Part shown: positions 1 through 4,749 of the stretch, in pieces | Position numbering within the stretch: position 1 is the stretch's first letter | How the letters are laid out: each line of letters starts with the position of its first letter | The notes under the pieces: generated by a model | Database searches by the model: none | What the model was told of the DNA's origin: nothing | The model's input: only the letters and a program-made list of their open reading frames with translations | Program-made: the position numbers and the translations under genes | DNA from: a bacterium | Lineage (GTDB): Bacteria > Hydrothermota > UBA3073 > JACQXS01 > JAUWAR01 | Assembly: GCA_030601965.1 (NCBI GenBank) | Contig: JAUWAR010000043.1 | Coordinates: 1 to 9,793 of the forward strand | Direction: 5' to 3' | Length of the DNA stretch: 9,793 bases

Positions 1-67
1 GGTAGACGCGCATGGTTGAGGGCCATGTGCCCGATAGGGTGTGGGGGTTCAAGTCCCTTCCCCGGCA
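1..67 (+). tRNA. tRNA-Leu (anticodon GAG), 5' end cut off by the window
   Basis: The window opens in the D-loop (GGTAGACG). The anticodon stem CATGG/CCATG (11-15 with 23-27) closes a 7-base loop TTGAGGG, placing the anticodon GAG at 18-20, which reads CUC and CUU leucine codons. A long variable arm (about 28-42, CCC/GGG stem) is the mark of a class II tRNA and agrees with leucine. The T arm has loop TTCAAGT (48-54). The 3' acceptor strand CCCCGGC lies at 60-66, followed by discriminator A67. The next bases are TAT, so CCA is not encoded and must be added by a tRNA nucleotidyltransferase. Roughly 18 bases of the 5' half, including the acceptor 5' strand, lie outside the window. Confidence 0.95.
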
Positions 68-76
68 TATAAAATA

Positions 77-128
77 TGTAGCGGAAGGCTTTAGCCTTCC
101 ATCTGGAAACCTGAAGGTTTCCTCTACA
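77..128 (+). repeat. Cloverleaf-like palindromic element, copy 1
   Basis: TGTAG (77-81) pairs with CTACA (124-128) as a closing stem. Inside it are two perfect hairpins: GGAAGGCT/AGCCTTCC with a TT centre (83-100) and GGAAACC/GGTTTCC with a TGAA loop (105-122). The whole forms a three-way junction. It lies 9 bases after the tRNA and ends one base before the aldolase ATG. No T-run follows, so it is not a normal terminator. It shares layout with 4123-4173. Dispersed palindromic repeat is the best reading; an RNA processing or leader structure is possible. Confidence 0.8.
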
Positions 129-129
129 A

Positions 130-1530
130 ATGAGATATAGGAATATAAAAGAGTTAAAAGATACATTAAAAGGGATAGTTGAGTTCGGAACTAATATCAA
201 GACAAAAGTATTAGATACCCATAGACTAAGAGAAGAAGTTATTGATAATCTAGTCTATAACGCCCTGTTTAATGAGGATAGTAGTATCAAAAATGTTTCC
301 GGATGGTTGATATACGAAATTTCTAATCATCTTGGAATTAGACCTGCCTCAATCCAGCACTTATATGAATTGATGGGTAAAGGAGAAGTCAGTGGTTTTA
401 CCGTACCTGCTATCAATATTAGAGGACTAACATACGATGTCGCCAGAGCCGTAATAAGAGCATCCCTCAAGCAAAATATAGGTGCATTCATTTTTGAGAT
501 AGCTCGGAGTGAAATCGGCTATACCCAACAGAGACCAGTTGAATATGTGGTAGCAGTCCTGGGTGCTGTGATAAAAGAAAATTATCTTGCACCGATATTT
601 TTTCAGGGAGACCATTTTCAGGTTGGTTTAAAGAATTATCAGCATGATCCTGCTCTGGAGATTAACACGATAAAAGCTCTTATCCAGGAGGCAATAGAGG
701 CTGGGTTTTACAATATAGATATAGATACATCAACCCTTGTTGATCTCTCCAAAAAAGATATGGATGAACAGCAACGGCTTAACTTTGAGATTGCGGCTGA
801 ACTTACTGCTTACATTAGAACCCTGGAACCTGAAGGCATTACTGTATCAATCGGTGGTGAGATTGGGGAAATCGGTGGTAAGAATAGTACGATAGAGGAG
901 TTTCGCTCTTTTATGAATGGTTATAGACTTGAACTTAACAAACGAGAAAAGAACATTAAAGGAATCAGCAAGATAAGTGTTCAGACTGGAACCACTCATG
1001 GTGGTGTGCCTCTGCCAGATGGTTCTATAGCTAAAGTAAAGTTAGATTTTAAAGTGCTCTTGGACATTTCAAAGGTAGCAAGACAAGAGTATGGTCTGGC
1101 AGGGACGGTTCAACACGGTGCTTCTACTCTTCCAGAGGATGTATTTGATAAATTTCCTGAGAATGGCACAGCTGAAATACATCTGGCAACAGGCTTTCAA
1201 AATATCATATATGATAGCGAATTCTTTCCAGCTCAACTAAGAGATAAAATTTATGCATACATTCAAGATAAACATACAAAAGAAAGGAAAACTGACCAAA
1301 CCTATGAACAATTCATATATAAGACAAGAAAGAAAGGGTTCGGCCCGTTTAAGGAAGCAATATGGAACATACCTAAAGAAGCGAGAGAAAAGATAAGCGA
1401 AGCACTTGAAACAAAGTTCGACCTGCTATTCCAGAAACTCAATGTCCAGGATACCTTTGAGATGGTAAAGAAACACGCTGTTACTACGGACATAAGGACA
1501 GGACTTTTGCAATTCGCAAAAGTCCTGTAA
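130..1530 (+). CDS. Class II fructose-bisphosphate aldolase-like protein (long form)
   Basis: Probably the zinc-dependent aldolase that interconverts fructose 1,6-bisphosphate with glyceraldehyde 3-phosphate and dihydroxyacetone phosphate in the cytoplasm. Class II features are visible in order: NIRGLTYD (96-103), GDHFQ (160-164, likely zinc His162), GEIGEIGG (243-250, Glu at the family's metal or catalytic position), TTHGG (288-292, His290) and QHGAST (328-333, His329). At 466 aa it is about 100 residues longer than FbaA, with an extra N-terminal region of about 90 residues before the barrel. Substrate specificity is therefore inferred; a related sugar-bisphosphate aldolase is the alternative. 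The phosphofructokinase gene next door supports the FBP reading. The start is fixed by an in-frame TGA at 112-114; no Shine-Dalgarno sequence is visible. The last nine residues (GLLQFAKVL) and the stop are encoded by a perfect hairpin. Confidence 0.8.
   Translation: MRYRNIKELKDTLKGIVEFGTNIKTKVLDTHRLREEVIDNLVYNALFNEDSSIKNVSGWLIYEISNHLGIRPASIQHLYELMGKGEVSGFTVPAINIRGLTYDVARAVIRASLKQNIGAFIFEIARSEIGYTQQRPVEYVVAVLGAVIKENYLAPIFFQGDHFQVGLKNYQHDPALEINTIKALIQEAIEAGFYNIDIDTSTLVDLSKKDMDEQQRLNFEIAAELTAYIRTLEPEGITVSIGGEIGEIGGKNSTIEEFRSFMNGYRLELNKREKNIKGISKISVQTGTTHGGVPLPDGSIAKVKLDFKVLLDISKVARQEYGLAGTVQHGASTLPEDVFDKFPENGTAEIHLATGFQNIIYDSEFFPAQLRDKIYAYIQDKHTKERKTDQTYEQFIYKTRKKGFGPFKEAIWNIPKEAREKISEALETKFDLLFQKLNVQDTFEMVKKHAVTTDIRTGLLQFAKVL
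1498..1528. repeat. Perfect hairpin covering the aldolase C-terminus and stop
   Basis: ACAGGACTTTTGC (1498-1510) and its exact complement GCAAAAGTCCTGT (1516-1528) flank a 5-base loop AATTC. The 13-bp stem encodes the last residues of the aldolase and runs into its TAA. The sequence after it is only moderately T-rich (TAATTTATCTTTC), so a transcription end here is possible but not typical. The core CTTTTGCAA...GCAAAAG resembles the palindrome at 1626-1659, pointing to one repeat family. Confidence 0.8.
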
Positions 1531-1625
1531 TTTATCTTTCTGTGCATAACAAGATAACTTCTTTAAAATCATAGAGCTATGAAAAAAGAACCTTCGCTAC
1601 AACTTAGTCCAAATATGAGGTTTTT

Positions 1626-1659
1626 ACTGGGAGTTTTGCAAGTTTGCAAAACTCCCAGT
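1626..1659. repeat. 34-bp near-perfect palindrome between aldolase and phosphofructokinase genes
   Basis: ACTGGGAGTTTTGCAA (1626-1641) and its exact complement (1644-1659) are separated by only GT. The 16-bp arms would form a very stable hairpin or cruciform. It is followed by CCCC, not by T residues, so it is not a standard terminator. The 151-bp gap (1531-1681) that holds it otherwise shows only a small CATAG/CTATG inverted repeat at 1570-1581 and no convincing promoter or Shine-Dalgarno sequence. Confidence 0.8.
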
Positions 1660-1681
1660 CCCCAGTATTCTCTTATGAATT

Positions 1682-2938
1682 ATGTCACCTAATAGTCAGA
1701 AAATATTAGCCATTGTAGTTGGTGGTGGTCCTGCACCAGGGATAAACGGAGTGATCAGCGCAGCGACCATTGAAGCGATAAATAACGAGATGAAAGTAAT
1801 CGGTATCTATGACGGGTTCAAATGGCTATCAGCTGGGGATATAACTCATATCAGACCATTACAGATATCTGATGTATCCAGAATCCATCTTTCAGGCGGT
1901 TCTATTATCAGGACTTCAAGAGAGAATCCGACTAATAATAAAGAAAAACTCAAAAATGTTGTCAAGAGTTTAAAAGAGCTTGAAGTTGACTATCTCATTA
2001 CTATAGGCGGAGATGATACTGCGTTTACATCAAGCGTTATTGAGAAAGAAATGCGAGGACAGATTCGGATCGCTCATGTGCCAAAGACCATAGACAACGA
2101 CTTGCCTCTTCCAGAATATGGGTCCACCTTTGGTTTTCAAACGGCAAGACATCTCGGAGTGAGTATTATTCAAAATATCATGGAAGATGCGCAAACTACA
2201 GGAAGATGGTATTTTGTGATAACTATGGGAAGAAAAGCTGGACATCTTGCATTCGGGATAGGCAAGGCATCAGGCGCCACATTAACCATCATCAGCGAAG
2301 AGTTCAAGGAACAATATGTCAGCCTGAAACGACTTTGCGATATTCTCGAAAGTGCTATGATTAAGCGTAAGAGTATGGGAAGAGATGATGGCGTGGCTAT
2401 TCTGGCAGAGGGTTTAGCAGAACGTTTCAATCCAGATGAACTAAAGAAACTTGGAGATGTAGAGATTGATGAGTTCGACCATATAAGGTTATCAGAACTT
2501 GATATTGGCAGGATAGTGAAGAACGAGATTAAAAGACGTTTTGAAGAAAGAGGTCAGAAAATCTCTACGCCGGTGACAAAAGATATTGGATACGAACTAA
2601 GATGTGCTCCTCCAATACCCTTTGACAGCGAATTAGCAAGAGATTTAGGCTTTGGCGCTGTAAAATTCCTATTACGAGGAGGGTCTGGTGCTTTGATTAA
2701 CATACAGGAAAAGAAATTAACACCTATCTTCCTCAGTGAGATGATAGACTCTTCCACAGGTAAAATAAAGGTAAGATATGTAGATACCAATACAGAATCA
2801 TACGAGGTTGCCTTTAAATATATGATTAGGTTGAAATCTGAAGACTTTCAGGATAAAAAGCAGATAAAGAAACTTGCAACAACCGCAAATCTAACGCCCC
2901 AAGAATTCACTAAAAAATTCAGGTACCTGGTAGAATAA
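1682..2938 (+). CDS. Phosphofructokinase, predicted pyrophosphate-dependent (PFP)
   Basis: Phosphorylates fructose 6-phosphate to the 1,6-bisphosphate, reversibly if the donor is PPi. The N-terminal phosphate-binding loop is GGGPAPGING (14-23). The donor motif is GGDD (109-112) and the catalytic motif is PKTIDND (134-140). In the PfkA superfamily, Asp as the last residue of GGDD plus Lys in PKTIDND mark PPi users, whereas ATP enzymes carry GGDG and GTIDND. MGRKAGHLA (182-190) is the usual substrate-binding segment. At 418 aa it exceeds the 320-aa bacterial ATP-PFK and fits the longer PPi/mixed clades. An in-frame TGA at 1676-1678 fixes ATG 1682 as the first possible start; no Shine-Dalgarno sequence is seen. 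It pairs functionally with the upstream aldolase and ends 17 bp from purE, tail to tail. PPi use is inferred from motifs. Confidence 0.9.
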   Translation: MSPNSQKILAIVVGGGPAPGINGVISAATIEAINNEMKVIGIYDGFKWLSAGDITHIRPLQISDVSRIHLSGGSIIRTSRENPTNNKEKLKNVVKSLKELEVDYLITIGGDDTAFTSSVIEKEMRGQIRIAHVPKTIDNDLPLPEYGSTFGFQTARHLGVSIIQNIMEDAQTTGRWYFVITMGRKAGHLAFGIGKASGATLTIISEEFKEQYVSLKRLCDILESAMIKRKSMGRDDGVAILAEGLAERFNPDELKKLGDVEIDEFDHIRLSELDIGRIVKNEIKRRFEERGQKISTPVTKDIGYELRCAPPIPFDSELARDLGFGAVKFLLRGGSGALINIQEKKLTPIFLSEMIDSSTGKIKVRYVDTNTESYEVAFKYMIRLKSEDFQDKKQIKKLATTANLTPQEFTKKFRYLVE

Positions 2939-2955
2939 CTTTCTTAGAATATTCC

Positions 2956-3357
2956 CTATAATCTTAAAATCCTCAAGGCGAATAAAGCAGCATTTTTTGC
3001 CCCTGCTTTACCTATTCCCATTGTTGCAACAGGCACCCCTGAAGGCAGTTCGGCTATAGAAAGTAGTGAATCAATGCCTTTAAGAGGTGAAGTCGGTAAT
3101 GGCACTCCTATTACAGGAATGTCTGTGTAGGATGCTATAAATCCGGGAAGGGCACACGAGTATCCACAAAGCGCAATTACAATCTTTATACCCTTATTTT
3201 TTAGACCTTTTGCATATTCTCGTGTTTTTTCAGGTTCTCTATGGCAGGAGCTAATCACAACTTCATAGCCAACTTTAGCCTCATCAAGAACTTTTTTACA
3301 TCCTTCTATATAAGGTTCATCAGACTTACTCCCCAAAACTATGCTTATATCTGGCAT
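2956..3357 (-). CDS. purE: PurE-like N5-CAIR mutase, divergent active site
   Basis: PurE moves the carboxyl of N5-CAIR to C4 of the imidazole ring (class I) in IMP synthesis. GSKSD (9-13) matches the phosphate loop. SSCHREP (36-42) matches SAHRTP with the catalytic His kept (His39). LPTSPLKGIDSLLSI and LPSGVPVATMGIGKAGAKNAAL match the family C-terminal half. The usual GGAAHLPG reads GYSCALPG here, so the second active-site His becomes Ala69; nor is it the class II (AIR carboxylase) GRSN-type motif. At 133 aa it lacks about 30 C-terminal residues of E. coli PurE. A strong AGGAGG (3365-3370) seven bases before the ATG indicates good translation. It is the last gene of the minus-strand series. 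PurK, the usual partner, is not in the window. Function is likely but the class is uncertain. Confidence 0.8.
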   Translation of the reverse strand: MPDISIVLGSKSDEPYIEGCKKVLDEAKVGYEVVISSCHREPEKTREYAKGLKNKGIKIVIALCGYSCALPGFIASYTDIPVIGVPLPTSPLKGIDSLLSIAELPSGVPVATMGIGKAGAKNAALFALRILRL

Positions 3358-3364
3358 ATCTTAA

Positions 3365-3370
3365 CCTCCT
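3365..3370 (-). promoter_or_regulatory. Shine-Dalgarno AGGAGG of purE
   Basis: AGGAGG on the minus strand lies seven bases before the ATG at 3357. It is one of the strongest ribosome sites in the window and settles the purE start. It sits directly after an imperfect hairpin (3371-3402). Confidence 0.85.
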
Positions 3371-3402
3371 TTCATAAGCGATTTTTATCGGCTTTTATGA
3401 AA
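3371..3402 (-). repeat. Imperfect hairpin between the 64-aa gene and purE
   Basis: On the minus strand TTCATAA pairs with TTATGAA, and CGAT pairs with ATCG further in around an AAAA loop, with small bulges. The hairpin contains the TGA of the 64-aa gene and touches the purE Shine-Dalgarno site. It could slow or shape translation of purE or mark an mRNA end. No role is shown. Confidence 0.4.
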
Positions 3403-3566
3403 TGTCTGGGGTAACTTATTGGTAGAAATCGGGTTATCTCCTCAAGCCATTCTAAACTAAAACCCCCATACTTCATCTCATTTAATTTTCTAAAATCCGC
3501 TCGTCTTGTAGCCGACTTTGCGTCTTCTATTAGATATTTCTTATCTTGTTCTGTCAATATTCCCAT
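3372..3566 (-). CDS. 64-aa hypothetical protein overlapping the nucleotidyltransferase
   Basis: I do not recognise this family. The protein is small, soluble and charged. Residues 1-30 (TEQDKKYLIEDAKSATRRADFRK) look helical, followed by a segment with KYGGFSLEWLEEITRFLP and a basic tail ending in KNRL. No membrane segment, signal peptide or metal motif is seen. Its ATG lies inside the last 26 bases of the upstream nucleotidyltransferase gene in another frame, so translation is probably coupled and the two products are likely partners. A pairing of nucleotidyltransferase with a small protein is the layout of type II or IV toxin-antitoxin modules, but which partner would be toxic cannot be read from the sequence. 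It ends 14 bases before purE, inside a hairpin. Confidence 0.65.
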   Translation of the reverse strand: MGILTEQDKKYLIEDAKSATRRADFRKLNEMKYGGFSLEWLEEITRFLPISYPRHFIKADKNRL

Positions 3567-4095
3567 ATCTCTTCACCAGCGTGTTAAAATCCTCATCTAA
3601 ATCAAATAAGTGAAAATACTCCTTTAATAATTCCCAATTAGTTTCATCCTTGTATTTATCAAGAATTGACTCAATATCAGCAAGTTCTCTGTTTTTACGA
3701 ATTGGATCATTTGCTATTGCCTGTACCTTAAGTCCAATGATGTCTTCTAAACGTAATACCATAATAGTTAAATCATCCAATTTCCTTATTTGAGCCTGTT
3801 TTAACATCCTTTTTGAGTATTTTCTAAATGCGTGCAGAAAATCAACTCCACCAAGTGTAGATGCAGAACCTACATATTGGGATACATTTTCCGTTCGGAA
3901 GACTAATTTGTAGCCTGTCGTCTCCATTATTTTATCTAATTTCTTTAGATCTTCCCTATGCACAAGAAAGTCAAGGTCTACTGTTGTTCGGGGTATACCA
4001 AGCATCACAAGTGAGAAACCGCCTATAAGTCCATATCTCACATCTTCTTCCTCAAAATTCTTTATAAGAGATGAGAGAACCTTTTTAAACTCCAT
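3541..4095 (-). CDS. Nucleotidyltransferase of the AbiEii / DUF6036 type
   Basis: A 184-aa protein of the DNA polymerase beta-like nucleotidyltransferase superfamily. GLIGGFSLVMLG (22-33) corresponds to the glycine motif and TTVDLDFLV (37-45) to the metal-binding D-x-D (Asp40, Asp42). Asp85 in GGVDFLH is a plausible third carboxylate. LRLEDIIGLKVQAI (114-127) followed by RKNRELADI (133-141) resembles the conserved Lys plus R-K-x-x-D-I segment of AbiEii-like and DUF6036 proteins. Members transfer nucleotides to RNA or protein targets, some as toxins of abortive-infection or TA systems; the target here is unknown. It overlaps the 64-aa gene by 26 bases. Its ribosome site appears to come from a heptamer repeat (AGTAGGG, 4105-4111), nine bases before the ATG. 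It lies between purD and purE, downstream of a HicB-like pair. Confidence 0.75.
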   Translation of the reverse strand: MEFKKVLSSLIKNFEEEDVRYGLIGGFSLVMLGIPRTTVDLDFLVHREDLKKLDKIMETTGYKLVFRTENVSQYVGSASTLGGVDFLHAFRKYSKRMLKQAQIRKLDDLTIMVLRLEDIIGLKVQAIANDPIRKNRELADIESILDKYKDETNWELLKEYFHLFDLDEDFNTLVKRYGNIDRTR

Positions 4096-4104
4096 GAAAA
4101 TTTT

Positions 4105-4118
4105 CCCTACTACCTACT
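4105..4118 (-). repeat. Two heptamer units AGTAGGT/AGTAGGG
   Basis: On the minus strand AGTAGGT (4118-4112) is followed by AGTAGGG (4111-4105). The same unit type recurs at 7743-7756 and 9099-9119. The second copy lies where a Shine-Dalgarno sequence for the nucleotidyltransferase would be. Confidence 0.55.
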
Positions 4119-4122
4119 TTTA

Positions 4123-4173
4123 GTAGCGAGGGGGTTTATTCCCCGTGTTGCCGAGGATAAGCCTCGGCGATAC
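4123..4173 (-). repeat. Cloverleaf-like palindromic element, copy 2
   Basis: GTAGCG (4123-4128) pairs with CGATAC (4168-4173) with one mismatch, closing two hairpins: GGGG/CCCC around TTTATT (4131-4144) and GCCGAGG/CCTCGGC around ATAAG (4150-4168). The order and size match the element at 77-128, and on the minus strand both begin GTA-C with a first hairpin containing GGCTT. It starts two bases after the stop of the 112-aa gene, so it may separate the two TA-like pairs. No T-run follows it on the minus strand. Confidence 0.7.
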
Positions 4174-4175
4174 TT

Positions 4176-4514
4176 TTACTCACTTGTAACCTCAATATAT
4201 CTATCCTTTTTTATTCTTTTAACTCCTACATACTTCATATTAGGAGGATATTGCACCTGATTCCCTATATCTACCACGATAATTTTATATCCAACTTTAC
4301 TATCGCCTTTCAAGACAAAGCGATATAAAATAGCACCTGTCTTTTTGTGAAAAACATTATAATAAAGCTGAATCGCCCTTTGTCCCGGCACGGGTTGGAA
4401 TGAATCAAACACTGCTTTACTTAACTCTCCACGGATTTGTCTACTACTCTTTGAATCAGACTCGAATTTATCAACTTGTGCTTCAAGATGCCTAATAAGT
4501 TGCTGCCGTTTCAT
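4176..4514 (-). CDS. 112-aa protein coupled to HicB-like antitoxin; HicA-like only at its first residues
   Basis: The product is not firmly recognised. It opens MKRQQLIRHLEA, very like the start of many HicA mRNA interferases, but the HicA body is absent: there is no G-x-(S/N)-H-x-x-(Y/F) segment with the catalytic His, and at 112 aa it is much longer than the 60-80 aa usual for HicA. Residues 20-50 are polar; residues 50-112 look like alternating beta strands (QLYYNVF, AILYRFVLKG, GYKIIVVDI, RYIEVTSE). Its ATG overlaps the hicB stop as ATGA, so the two are translationally coupled and are probably a toxin-antitoxin pair with this as the effector. It could instead be an unrelated partner. The cloverleaf element follows directly. 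Confidence 0.65.
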   Translation of the reverse strand: MKRQQLIRHLEAQVDKFESDSKSSRQIRGELSKAVFDSFQPVPGQRAIQLYYNVFHKKTGAILYRFVLKGDSKVGYKIIVVDIGNQVQYPPNMKYVGVKRIKKDRYIEVTSE

Positions 4515-4735
4515 GATACAGCAATGCTCAATTCCTCACGAATAACCTTTTTCCCTGCAAGTTCCCGTCTGCTCAATTCACGATTTGACTGAAGAATAAG
4601 TTCAACCGCTTCCTTAAGGTTCTCACGAGCTTCATCAATTGTTTTGCCTTGTGTATTTGCGCCTGGCAACTCCTCAACAAAGGCTATCCACCAATCTTTT
4701 GTCTTCTGAAATACAGCCGTAAAACTATTTTCCAT
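4511..4735 (-). CDS. HicB-like antitoxin (UPF0150 fold)
   Basis: A 74-aa protein with the partial RNase H-like HicB domain: WWIAFVEELPGANTQGKTIDEARENLKEAVELIL (16-49) matches the family pattern of a beta hairpin with E-x-P-G, T-Q-G-x-T, E-A and a helix ending in E-A-I/V-E-L. The C-terminus (REELSIAVS) is short and shows no helix-turn-helix or ribbon-helix-helix DNA-binding domain, so autorepression by this protein is doubtful. HicB usually neutralises a HicA toxin; here the next gene, overlapping by ATGA, is only HicA-like at its start. The gene begins 12 bases after purD, and its AGGAGG overlaps the purD stop codon, so it is translated from the purD message. Confidence 0.8.
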   Translation of the reverse strand: MENSFTAVFQKTKDWWIAFVEELPGANTQGKTIDEARENLKEAVELILQSNRELSRRELAGKKVIREELSIAVS

Positions 4736-4743
4736 TTGTCTAT

Positions 4744-4749
4744 CCTCCT
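4744..4749 (-). promoter_or_regulatory. Shine-Dalgarno of hicB overlapping the purD stop
   Basis: AGGAGG lies eight bases before the HicB-like ATG at 4735 and shares bases with the purD TAG (4748-4750). This ties the antitoxin to the purD transcript and suggests ribosomes ending purD can restart here. Confidence 0.85.

Noticed and set aside
68..76. Promoter (TATAAAATAT) for the aldolase gene after the tRNA.
   Set aside because: There is no matching -35 box at a proper distance that is not within the tRNA, and the region is simply AT-rich.
1498..1545. The aldolase-end hairpin as an intrinsic terminator.
   Set aside because: The stem is good but the following bases are not a continuous T-run, and the functional partner gene lies just downstream. 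Kept as a repeat only.
1579..1692. A 37-codon open frame starting MKKEPSLQLSPNMRF, faintly like the start of RpoN, running into the PFK start.
   Set aside because: More than half of it is palindrome sequence, it has no ribosome site, and the resemblance covers only about 15 residues. It is most likely chance.
2939..2955. Bidirectional terminator between the convergent pfp and purE genes.
   Set aside because: Only an 8-bp GAATATTC palindrome is present, with no GC-rich stem or T-runs.
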